This document shows positions 1-7,844 of a DNA stretch of 61,591 nt, one piece after another. The first letter of the stretch is position 1. Each line of letters begins with the position of its first letter. Source of the DNA: Hyella patelloides LEGE 07179 (lineage in GTDB: Bacteria; Cyanobacteriota; Cyanobacteriia; Cyanobacteriales; Xenococcaceae); assembly GCF_900659865.1 (NCBI RefSeq), contig NZ_LR213768.1:1-61591 (forward strand). Direction: 5' to 3'. The notes under the pieces were generated by a model. The model saw only the letters and a program-made list of their open reading frames with translations, was not told where the DNA came from and made no database searches. The translations under genes and the position numbers were made by a program.

Positions 1-15
1 AAAAAAATCTCTGTA

Positions 16-1338
16 ATGTCTTTGATCACTGTTTCTACCCAATTTTTGAGGCGAAGATTTCCTTTCCCCTCAAAGCGGTTAATTCTGATTTATTTGACTA
101 CTGCGCTCTCTATTGTTAGTGTTTCTAATATATTTTTGTACGTTTTCATGACTTACAATTTAGAGCAACAGTCCAATCAAGAACTGCTGGCTTTAGCAGA
201 AATAGCGGCCCCCATTTTAGAGATAGTTAAAGTCGAAGGACTGCAAAATTTGGAGCAAGAAGTTCCCTGGCGAGACTTATTTGCAGAACAAAAACAGAGT
301 TTAGATTGGTTTGACAGTAAGGGTAAGCTTTTAGCGAGAGAAGGAAAGAATTTTCAGCGATCTTATTTTCCGCAAACTATAGCTGCTGCTAAGACTAGAG
401 AAGACTTTCCCTTTTATAAACGTTGGGGTCAGGTTCGGACTGTAACTATTGCTGTTTATACAGACAACACAGAGGGTAAAACTGAAACATTAGAAGGCTA
501 TATTCGAGCCAGTGAATCCACTGAGGAAATAAATCTGATCCGTAATAAGCTAAAGTTGGCATTAACACTCAGGGAGACTATAGCAATGCTCCTAATTTGT
601 ACTATTAGTATTGGTTTTACTCAACAAACGATTATGCCTGTCAAGCATGGTTTGAAAAAATTGAAACAGTTAAGTTCTGAAGTTTCTCACCAACTACGCA
701 CCCCTTTATCCAGAATTAGCATGGCTACAGAAATTTTGCTGGCTCATGGAGATAAAATTCAATCTTCCGAAACTAGAAAACTCAACATTATTAATGATGC
801 TGTCGAACAACTTAAACGTGTAATTGAGGATTTGCTAGTTCTCATTCGCATAGATCTAACTGCCGATCCAGAAGAGTTACAATTTTCGGATGTTTCTCTC
901 AATCTATTGCTACAAAATTTGCAAGCAAGATTCGTCCCTCTGGCTCGTTCCAGGAACATTGACTGTCAAATTCAGATGCCACATAATATTTTAATTAAGG
1001 GAAATACTGCTGAATTGAATCGTTTATTGAAAAATTTATTAGAAAATGCCATTGACTACACAAAACCAGGAGGAAAAGTTCTTGTGCTTACCAAATTAGA
1101 ACGAAAGACTGTGACTATCTCGGTTCAAGATACGGGGATGGGCATTACTGTTGAAGAATTACCGTTTATTTTTCAGCATTTTTGGCGAGGCGAACTGGCA
1201 AAAAGTAAGCGAACGGAAGGTTCTGGTTTAGGATTAACCATCGCTCACACAATTGTTCAACAGCACGGAGGAAAGATTGAAGTAGATAGTCAGCCTGGAC
1301 AAGGTAGTTGTTTCAAGGTACATCTAGAACGTTGCTAA
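16..1338 (+). CDS. Sensor histidine kinase with HQ H-box
   Basis: Membrane-bound two-component sensor kinase of 440 aa. A transmembrane segment at about residues 22-45 and a second at about 187-203 enclose an extracytoplasmic sensor of about 140 residues. The HisKA box reads VSHQLRTPL (His225), followed by an HATPase_c domain with N box (NLLENAIDYT), G1 (DTGMGI) and G2 (GSGLGLTIAH). Oddity: the residue after the phospho-accepting His is Gln, where HisKA kinases almost always have Glu or Asp. The sensor is clearly paralogous to the kinase at 16387-17712 (shared pattern around VTIAVYTD and GYIRASEST), but no response regulator follows it; a partner could lie upstream of the window. Confident of the family; ligand unknown. 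Confidence 0.9.
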   Translation: MSLITVSTQFLRRRFPFPSKRLILIYLTTALSIVSVSNIFLYVFMTYNLEQQSNQELLALAEIAAPILEIVKVEGLQNLEQEVPWRDLFAEQKQSLDWFDSKGKLLAREGKNFQRSYFPQTIAAAKTREDFPFYKRWGQVRTVTIAVYTDNTEGKTETLEGYIRASESTEEINLIRNKLKLALTLRETIAMLLICTISIGFTQQTIMPVKHGLKKLKQLSSEVSHQLRTPLSRISMATEILLAHGDKIQSSETRKLNIINDAVEQLKRVIEDLLVLIRIDLTADPEELQFSDVSLNLLLQNLQARFVPLARSRNIDCQIQMPHNILIKGNTAELNRLLKNLLENAIDYTKPGGKVLVLTKLERKTVTISVQDTGMGITVEELPFIFQHFWRGELAKSKRTEGSGLGLTIAHTIVQQHGGKIEVDSQPGQGSCFKVHLERC

Positions 1339-1341
1339 TTG

Positions 1342-1458
1342 ATAAGTAATCTCAGTTCGGTTTAAGGTTATTTTGCTACTTATTCCACCAAAGAATAGGA
1401 GTTACAACCAAGGATAAAATAGGGGTTTTAGCCGATCCCGAACTCAGGTTAAGTAAGT
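1342..1458. repeat. MITE-like element with terminal inverted repeats
   Basis: The left end (1342-1360, core AGTAATCTCAGTTCGG) and the reverse complement of the right end (1438-1458, core CCGAACTCAGGTTAAGT) match at most positions, enclosing about 77 bp with no coding sequence. The right end, read inward, matches the left end of the element at 7606-7697 at 17 of 18 positions. Probably a non-autonomous element or a pair of insertion-sequence ends. Confidence 0.55.
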
Positions 1459-1672
1459 TCTACTTTATTGAAACTTCAACCTTTATCAGTATTGTGATGA
1501 TTGCCCTGTTAGCAACCATTGGCGGAGCAAAAAGGTGGGAAGATATCAACTCATGGCTTACGCCATGAGGGTTGGTTGTCCAGTTTCTGGGAGTTACCTT
1601 TCGGATATCCAGTGTTGATACCTATCGACAGACGTTTGAGCGGATATCGTCCACCGCTATGAAGCGGAGTTT
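1459..1672 (+). mobile_element. ISAs1-family transposase remnant
   Basis: One forward frame encodes pieces typical of the N-terminal region of ISAs1 (H-repeat-associated) transposases: VMIALLATIGGAKRWEDI, an in-frame TGA, then VDTYRQTFERI. No catalytic DDE region follows. This is a decayed fragment between two functional genes; the fragment around the stop contains a small hairpin (CATGGCTTACGCCATG). Family recognised from memory of the motif order. Confidence 0.7.
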
Positions 1673-3783
1673 CAAGTCGCTTTTTTTGGTAGTAAAATTG
1701 TAAAACGAGTAAAAGTATCAGCTTTAGTTTCTAATTTTATTTTTCCTTGACTGACTTCGGTGATTAAATTGTGGGATATAGACAAACCCAAACCCATCCC
1801 TTCTTGTGGTGGTTTAGTCGTAAAAAAAGGATCAAAAATTTTATTAATAATTTGGAGAGGTATTCCTTGACCATTATCTTGAATAATAATAGCAATCTCT
1901 TTCTGTAGGTTATTAGTCTTAATTTTTAGCGTTGGGGTAAACTCTTGACCGTCTTTTAGATACTTTTCTTGCAGTGTATAATAAGCATTATCGATAATAT
2001 TAATTAAAGCTCTACTTACATTTTGAGGTATTATTTCTATTAAATCGATCGCAGTATTGTATTCTTTGACGACTGTGACAAAAAAATTGTTATCTCGATT
2101 TTTTTGGCTATAAAAAACTAAGTTAATTGCTGAGTCGATTAGCTGATGAATATTGCTCAACTGATAATGAAAACTCTGTTGGTGAGGATGAGGTAGCATC
2201 ATTTGTAAAATATCGTTGGCTCGTTGGCTATATTCTTGAATTTCAGTCAAATTTTCCACCAAGGTATCCAAACATTGATAAGTCTCATTAGTTATTTTAT
2301 ATTCATCAGATGGTAAGTATCGAATGACTTTTTCTCGTAGTTCTTCAGTCAAATCTACCGATAAATCGGCAAAGTTGCCAATAAAATGGAGCGGATTTTT
2401 TAATTCGTGAGAAACTCCAGCTACTAAAGTTCCTAAAGCAGCCAATTTTTCTTGAAATATAATTTTTGCTTGAGCTGATTGTAATTCTGCTAAAGCTGCT
2501 TCTAATTTGCGAGTACGTGCTTTAACTTCATTTTCTAAAGCAGCATTGTATTCTTGAAGCTTGCTGACATTAATACAGACAATAATTAAAATAGTCGAAC
2601 CAAAAGATGACAATAGCGAGGGAGCCAAAGGAAGCCACCAACCGTCTAAAAAAGCAATATAACTGATGCTCGCTAAAATGATACTGGAAATAACTCCACC
2701 AACGATAATTATTGCCACTAATCTTAGAGCATTTTTAGTGTGACGATATTTCCACCCCCAGATAGCCACCATCGCACTCCAGCCAGAAATCCAAAAATAT
2801 TCTTGAGAGTCCGACCAAATCTTAATCAGAGGGCGTTCATCGAGAACTGTACTCAGAATTTGACTGGCAAGATTTGCTTGAATTTCAACGCTATAAGTTT
2901 GAATAGGGTTAGTAATAGTTCCTTGACTATAAGGAGTATAAAAATGGTCTTTGATACTGGTTGCTTGAGAACCAATTAAAATAATGCGATCGCGAAATAA
3001 TTCTGGATCGAAGCGTCCTGCTAAAACGTCTGTTAAGGTTATAGTCGGAAAATTGTCAGCCGAACCTCTAAAGTTTAATAAAGTCTGATATCCACTGTCA
3101 TCAGCACGAACGTAACCACCATCGTTCTGCTCAAAAGGAGCAAACACGGCATCTTGTAATTGCAACCAACCTTCATTTTCAGAAACAGCAGGCAAAATTC
3201 CTTCTTGCTCTAAATACTGTAAAGCTACTGCCATTCCTAAACTGGGTAATATTTCTTCTTTTGAGACTATCGGAAATAAGAAGGCGCGACGCAGTACACC
3301 ATCTCCATCAATAATCAAATCGCTGGCACTAATTTGTTCTAATTCTGCTAATATTGGTGGCGGATTTATCTTCGCAGAAAACGGATCGTCAATTGCTTTT
3401 TTAATGCCGATGGGGGTAGGTGTATCTTTAAATACTTTGATTAACTCTTCATAGCCTGGTTCGACTGGTAAATTTCGATACAAAGATAATCCGATCGCTC
3501 TTGGCTTTTGTGCTTGCACTTTCTCAAGCAATTGAGCTAGTGTGCGATCGCTTATGGGCCATTGTCCTAACTTTTGGAGATCTGTTTCTTGTATACTAAT
3601 AATCGTAATCCTACGATCTTCTGACTCTTGTGGGCGAATCTGAAACATCAAATCTAAAGCATTCCATTCTAAAGGCTGCAACCAACCACTGATTCGCAAA
3701 AAAGCGATCGCTATTGTAACGCAGGGTACTGTCCAGATTACTCCTCGCCAATCCCAAACTAGCTTTTTTAATTGATTCCACAT
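1672..3783 (-). CDS. CHASE2-domain sensor histidine kinase
   Basis: 703-aa membrane sensor. An N-terminal transmembrane helix (about residues 13-30) is followed by a periplasmic CHASE2 domain (about 30-310; GRFDPELFRDRIILIGSQAT is the typical end block), three closely spaced transmembrane helices (about 325-405), a coiled coil, and a kinase core with H-box GVSHELKNPL (His near 459) and HATPase motifs DNGQGIP and GMGLGLS. The F box IFDPFFTTKPP is typical of NtrB/DctB-like kinases. It is divergent from the response regulator at 4098 and on the same strand as the DUF928/CHAT/haemagglutinin genes. In cyanobacteria CHASE2 proteins often sit near such genes (recalled, not checked). Ligand unknown. 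Confidence 0.92.
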   Translation of the reverse strand: MWNQLKKLVWDWRGVIWTVPCVTIAIAFLRISGWLQPLEWNALDLMFQIRPQESEDRRITIISIQETDLQKLGQWPISDRTLAQLLEKVQAQKPRAIGLSLYRNLPVEPGYEELIKVFKDTPTPIGIKKAIDDPFSAKINPPPILAELEQISASDLIIDGDGVLRRAFLFPIVSKEEILPSLGMAVALQYLEQEGILPAVSENEGWLQLQDAVFAPFEQNDGGYVRADDSGYQTLLNFRGSADNFPTITLTDVLAGRFDPELFRDRIILIGSQATSIKDHFYTPYSQGTITNPIQTYSVEIQANLASQILSTVLDERPLIKIWSDSQEYFWISGWSAMVAIWGWKYRHTKNALRLVAIIIVGGVISSIILASISYIAFLDGWWLPLAPSLLSSFGSTILIIVCINVSKLQEYNAALENEVKARTRKLEAALAELQSAQAKIIFQEKLAALGTLVAGVSHELKNPLHFIGNFADLSVDLTEELREKVIRYLPSDEYKITNETYQCLDTLVENLTEIQEYSQRANDILQMMLPHPHQQSFHYQLSNIHQLIDSAINLVFYSQKNRDNNFFVTVVKEYNTAIDLIEIIPQNVSRALINIIDNAYYTLQEKYLKDGQEFTPTLKIKTNNLQKEIAIIIQDNGQGIPLQIINKIFDPFFTTKPPQEGMGLGLSISHNLITEVSQGKIKLETKADTFTRFTILLPKKAT

Positions 3784-3866
3784 CCTAAAATGCCATATTC
3801 TTATTTTTACGTCATAAATTCAGAGAGTAACAAAAGAAGTTTTATGTATGTCATGATAATTCACTT

Positions 3867-3887
3867 TATTAGCAAATAGTGCTAATA
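3867..3887. promoter_or_regulatory. Perfect 8-bp inverted repeat in divergent promoter region
   Basis: The 314-bp spacer between the CHASE2 kinase (minus) and the response regulator (plus) contains TATTAGCA-N5-TGCTAATA, a perfect palindrome with a 5-bp spacer, 104 bp from the kinase start and 211 bp from the regulator. It has the form of a dimeric-regulator operator. Nothing else was recognised in this spacer except AT-rich sequence. Confidence 0.4.
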
Positions 3888-4097
3888 TCCAATACCTTGT
3901 GGCAGTTCTCAGCATGATACGATAATAATATAAAGCATATTTTGGTAGAGGTAAAGCCTATAAAAAGGCTGTAACTTGAAAACAACTACTACCACAATTA
4001 ATAAAATAGCTAATTTTATTGTAGCTTTGAATTTTTAATATTATTAATGGTTGAGAATCTTGAGAGCACTTATTTTTGAAAATAATTAAGGGCAAAA

Positions 4098-4676
4098 ATG
4101 TCAATTAATATCTTAATTGTTGAAGATGAAAAGTCTTTTGACAAAATAATCAAGCAATATTTTAGGCAAAAAATTAAATCCAAGAAATATCAATTTGAGT
4201 TTGCTATCAATGGAAAACAGGCTCTTGAAAAAATTGTTGCCTGCGATTATATTGACTTATTAGTCTTAGATATTAAAATGCCAAAAATTGATGGATTAAA
4301 GTTGTTGAAATTACTTGAATATTTTAACATTAAAATAGAGACAATTATAATTTCTGCCTATGGAGATATGGATACAATCAGAAAAACCATGAATTTAGGA
4401 GCATCTGATTTTTTAAATAAACCATTTTCCATGCAAATTTTAGAATCAGCTATTGAAGATCGAATCAAGAAAATATCTGAGCGAAATATAGGCTATATTG
4501 AAAAAAGATATATTTACAAACAACAGACAACTGGGGAAGAAAAGGAATACGGACCTTACCTCTATTTTAGACAAAGAAATGAACAAAAAAAATTCAACGA
4601 TATTTATTTAGGAAAAGAAGAACCTTGGCTACAAAAATTGATAGACATGGCTGAAGATATTGAACGTAAAGAATAG
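4098..4676 (+). CDS. Response regulator with unusual C-terminal domain
   Basis: 192 aa. Residues 1-125 form a receiver domain: acidic pair E9/D10, phospho-acceptor Asp58 in LLVLDIKMPK, conserved Lys108 in NKPF. After it comes no DNA-binding or enzymatic output domain. Instead residues 131-175 read GYIEKRYIYK...YGPYLYFRQR...YLGK. This pattern (aromatic Gly-Pro-Tyr core, then Arg/Lys and a Y-L-G-K end) resembles small cyanobacterial proteins of DUF6788-like type whose function is unknown to me. It is divergently transcribed from the CHASE2 kinase, so it is the natural cognate regulator by position. Receiver certain; output domain unassigned. Confidence 0.88.
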   Translation: MSINILIVEDEKSFDKIIKQYFRQKIKSKKYQFEFAINGKQALEKIVACDYIDLLVLDIKMPKIDGLKLLKLLEYFNIKIETIIISAYGDMDTIRKTMNLGASDFLNKPFSMQILESAIEDRIKKISERNIGYIEKRYIYKQQTTGEEKEYGPYLYFRQRNEQKKFNDIYLGKEEPWLQKLIDMAEDIERKE

Positions 4677-4678
4677 AT

Positions 4679-5063
4679 ATAAAGATTGAGTATCAGAATG
4701 GAGAGTATCTCGTTCATATTATTTTCTCTAATGCCAATGGACAAGTAGTTGTCTTAGCTTATGACTGCGTTTTTTGTTGTACGGATTTTCATTTCGATAG
4801 TTATATCTTTGACGAGAATTGTCAGCCAGAATTAGTGATTGATAATAAGTTTCCCGCTATGATTAAGTGAAGGAAAATCTAGCAACGTTAAAGACTTGCA
4901 TTTTGCTGGAACTTGAATGCAAGTGCGTGACTTTCATAAAACCTATTGCAATGTGGTTCATGGATTCCGCTTTAATGTTAATGTTAAAGCTCTATCTCAG
5001 ATGATCGAAGAGAAATATCACGATGAGCCATTACCACATCACACTCTTCCATTTAATTCATAA
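4679..5063 (+). other. Coding-like fragments, probable gene decay
   Basis: Between the response regulator and 5530 there is no convincing gene. A frame from 4679 to 4870 has coding-like composition (segments HIIFSNANGQVVVLAYDC and DENCQPELVIDNKF) but no ATG and a stop just upstream. A 48-aa frame from ATG 4917 to 5063 (MQVRDFHKTYCNVVHGF...) follows in another frame. They may be pieces of one broken gene; I recognise no family. From 5064 to 5529 I see only AT-rich sequence with an ACGGGAG/CTCCCGT repeat pair around 5283-5333. Confidence 0.3.
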
Positions 5064-5529
5064 GCAATTACCGACATGATAATTGAGAGAGCAAGTACGA
5101 GTGCAAGTATTTTTCTACAACAAGGTTTTCTCGACGATTTTATTTTTTTTAATGTTTTTGCACATCAAGTTCGGTTAAACCTAAATTAAAGAATAGCTTT
5201 TTAAACTTTTGGTTATAGAATCATAATCTACAGTAACAAAAATTAATATTTTGACCTTATCAAAATTTAGCTCACAAATTTTGACGGGAGAAAATGCTTC
5301 TGGAAAAGCGCGCATATTCCACTCCCGTGTTGACCTTCAATCTTAATACAATTGCTATTTGCTCTTTAATTTTCTGGCTTTTCAGCTCACAAAAACTCAA
5401 AACCAGAACCAATTACCCTTAAAGAATAGAGCAGAACAAGGTGTTGAGCAGCTATGCTAATTAAACATTAAGGTAATTCAGTACGTACCTTATTACTTAC
5501 ATAATTTCGATAGCTTGATTAAATTCATT

Positions 5530-6663
5530 ATGTCTTCTAATTTATCTATCAAAGTTTTATCCAATAGAATTTTTGACTATTCTAGCTTAGATGCTGAAAC
5601 TATGAGTTTTGTGCAGCAGCAAACTGGAGAGATTCGCTCGTTAATGAAACGAACAGCCCAAGATGTTATCGAGATCGGACAAAGGTTAATGGAAGTCAAA
5701 CAGCGTTTGGAACATGGACAATATAGAAAATGGATAGAAGCTGAATTTAATTGGGGTAAATCAACGGCTAATTCTTTTGAAAATGTTGCTAAACAATTTA
5801 CTAATGTCCAAAATTTGGACGTTTTTGCGCCTTCGGCACTTTATGCACTAGCAGCACCTTCAACTCCCAAAGAGGCTAGAGAAGAGGCAATTGCTTTAGC
5901 GCAAACTGGAAAAAGAATCAGCTATACAGTTTCCCAAGAAATTAAGCAAAAGCATAAAAGTAAGCTCGCCAAGCCAGAATCAGAATCTACTGAACAATCT
6001 TTTCTCTCAAAAAAATCTCGGCTAACCATAGCAGAAATAGAAGAAAAAGCAAACAACTGTAGTTTACTATCTTCTGCTGTTGTCAATCCCACTGCACCAC
6101 TATTACAGCCAGAGCAATCAAAAGTTGTCGATCTTTATTCTTCTACCTCTAGAAAACTTTCGATAGCTACCGCTAAAACAACTGAAAATGTCAGATTTTC
6201 TGACGATTCTAAATCACTCCAGTCTGAGCGTTGGTGGCGGTTAGGAAATCATCTTCTTTATTGTGGAGAACCCCATTCACAGCAATTTCAGGAGCAGCTA
6301 CCAGAGAAAATCGCTCTAGCTGTTGCTTTTCCCGCCACTCATAATTGGCATTGGGGAAATTTATCATCCAAAATAAATTCTTCTTTGACTCTTCATAGTA
6401 GGTATAAAGATATAGATTTAAAGCTATTACGAGAACTGTTACAGAATGCTTTGGAACTCTATACTGAAGGACAGGAAACAGTATTTTGGGCTTTTGTTCC
6501 CGATCCTGCCTTGCTCTTGCTAGCAGAGAATCTTGATTGTCAATGTTTTCTCGCCGAATCAGATATCGAACGCTGTGAAGCTGTAATTCAGGTTTGGAAA
6601 CAGATAGGTGGCAAAGTAGAGAAATTTTTGGTAGACAAGTCTAGTAAAAAAGCGGTTGGTTAG
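5530..6663 (+). CDS. DUF3102 protein fused to a degenerate methyltransferase-like domain
   Basis: 377 aa from ATG 5530 (a TTG at 5515 is also in frame; neither has a strong ribosome binding site). Residues about 20-145 match DUF3102, a helical domain with GEIRSLMKRTAQDVIEIG and HGQYRKWIEAEFNWGKSTA. After a polar linker, RWWRLGNHLLYCGEP (about 232-246) resembles the WxLGxHxLxCGD block that begins many ParB-linked N6-adenine/N4-cytosine methyltransferase domains, and the C-terminus (FLAESDIERCEAVIQVW) resembles their E-x-D-x3-C-x3-I-x2-W helix. The catalytic DPPY-type motif is not present where expected (AVAFPATHNW instead). Inference: an inactive methylase relic used for DNA or nucleotide binding. 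Its last 23 bp overlap the convergent DUF928 gene. Confidence 0.75.
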   Translation: MSSNLSIKVLSNRIFDYSSLDAETMSFVQQQTGEIRSLMKRTAQDVIEIGQRLMEVKQRLEHGQYRKWIEAEFNWGKSTANSFENVAKQFTNVQNLDVFAPSALYALAAPSTPKEAREEAIALAQTGKRISYTVSQEIKQKHKSKLAKPESESTEQSFLSKKSRLTIAEIEEKANNCSLLSSAVVNPTAPLLQPEQSKVVDLYSSTSRKLSIATAKTTENVRFSDDSKSLQSERWWRLGNHLLYCGEPHSQQFQEQLPEKIALAVAFPATHNWHWGNLSSKINSSLTLHSRYKDIDLKLLRELLQNALELYTEGQETVFWAFVPDPALLLLAENLDCQCFLAESDIERCEAVIQVWKQIGGKVEKFLVDKSSKKAVG

Positions 6664-7348
6664 CGATTTTCTCTAGTCCCATTTTTATCAAAAGTTCTTC
6701 CCAATATCCAGCTAAAGAATGATTTTCTGGTTGAGCTTTTCTTAACTGAGCTATCTGATGTAAAAGATCGTACCAAATTCCCTGTTGTGATAATAAGCAA
6801 ACAGACTCATGAGAAACATCTAATTCTGGTAACTGCGCTAAGGTAGAATCAAGTTTAACTCGCTTAATCCATCCTGAAACTTGAGGATCGTCTGGCTCTA
6901 GTTGTTGCCCACAAATCAACACCAATGACCATTTGTAATCGGTATCCACCATTAGTGATTGTGCTGCTTCGGGAAGAGTAATACTTATGACTCCCGATCG
7001 CTCTGGCAAGGGAATGGTTGTTTGATAGTGAAGATTTCCATCTCGATTTTGCAGGCTAAAAAAAGCTTGTTGAGCAGAAGTTGTCGGAATATGGACAAAA
7101 ATAGTAGGATACTGCGCTAAAGTAAGACCAAAATTGTTACTAGGAACTAGAGGAGTTAAAATAGTTTGCTCGGGGTTTAAAAAACATTGTCCGTCATTTC
7201 GAGAGCCACCAGGAGTAGTTCTTTCAGGGATTTCTCTGCTTGGTAATTGAAATTTCTCTTCTTGTGAAAAATCTGAACATAAAATGTTTCCCAATGATAC
7301 GATTGAGGCGATCAACAACTGGGGTATAATCATGTAGCTGTTACTCAT
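6641..7348 (-). CDS. DUF928-family exported protein
   Basis: 235 aa from ATG 7348; an upstream in-frame TTG at 7372 is a weaker start. The N-terminal hydrophobic stretch (IIPQLLIASIVSLGNIL) looks like a signal peptide. The body carries the DUF928 pattern: PERTTPGGSRNDGQC, LTPLVPSNNFGLTLAQYPTI, a beta-sandwich-like region, DYKWSLVLIC, and a C-terminal QQGIWYDLLHQIAQLR helix. DUF928 proteins are cyanobacterial, of unknown function, and often next to CHAT and haemagglutinin-like genes (family knowledge). It is 496 bp downstream of the CHAT gene on the same strand, with a MITE-like repeat between. The 3' end overlaps the convergent DUF3102 gene. Confidence 0.82.
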   Translation of the reverse strand: MSNSYMIIPQLLIASIVSLGNILCSDFSQEEKFQLPSREIPERTTPGGSRNDGQCFLNPEQTILTPLVPSNNFGLTLAQYPTIFVHIPTTSAQQAFFSLQNRDGNLHYQTTIPLPERSGVISITLPEAAQSLMVDTDYKWSLVLICGQQLEPDDPQVSGWIKRVKLDSTLAQLPELDVSHESVCLLSQQGIWYDLLHQIAQLRKAQPENHSLAGYWEELLIKMGLEKIANQPLFY

Positions 7349-7605
7349 GAGCTTGTTGTTTGACTTCCACAATTTTAATTTTAATTCAATAGCTTGTAAC
7401 CATTAGATATTAGCTTTTAAAGATAATCATAGAGCAATAAGATAGTATTCTACAACGGCTGAAAAACCGATTAAATAAAGATTTCGTGTCGAGAATGTGT
7501 CATAACTATAAATTACGATACCTTATACTTGCTTTCATTTTATCGGCTAGCCATAGGAGAAGCAGGAAAACGGTCTATTAACACCAACTCTCGCGCACTA
7601 GCTAG

Positions 7606-7697
7606 ATAAGTAACCTGAGTTCGGTATCGGCTGAAAATACTATTATTTCGTAAAATCATCTCCTAAATTGTCTTAACTCGAACTGATGTTAAGTAGT
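7606..7697. repeat. MITE-like element, second copy
   Basis: A 92-bp element in the 496-bp spacer between CHAT and DUF928. The left end core AAGTAACCTGAGTTCGG (from 7608) is matched imperfectly in inverse by the right end (CTCGAACTGATGTTAAGTAG, 7677 on; 11 of 13 in the core). The left end extends as GTATCGGCT, which matches the inner side of the right end of the 1342-1458 element. No other feature was recognised in 7349-7844. Confidence 0.5.
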
Positions 7698-7844
7698 AAA
7701 TTATTTATTACTAAGAAAAAATAGGCAAACTCTTGCAGATTATGACATCACGACTCGATAATTCCTGAATTCTTTGCCTCTACTAAGTCTCCAGATACTT
7801 TGTGATAAATGGCATAACTTATCAACAAGTAGCTTTAAGCCGTT

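Noticed and set aside
5162-5185. Third MITE-like end (ATCAAGTTCGGTTAAAC)
   Set aside because: Only the GTTCGG core matches and no opposite end was found nearby.
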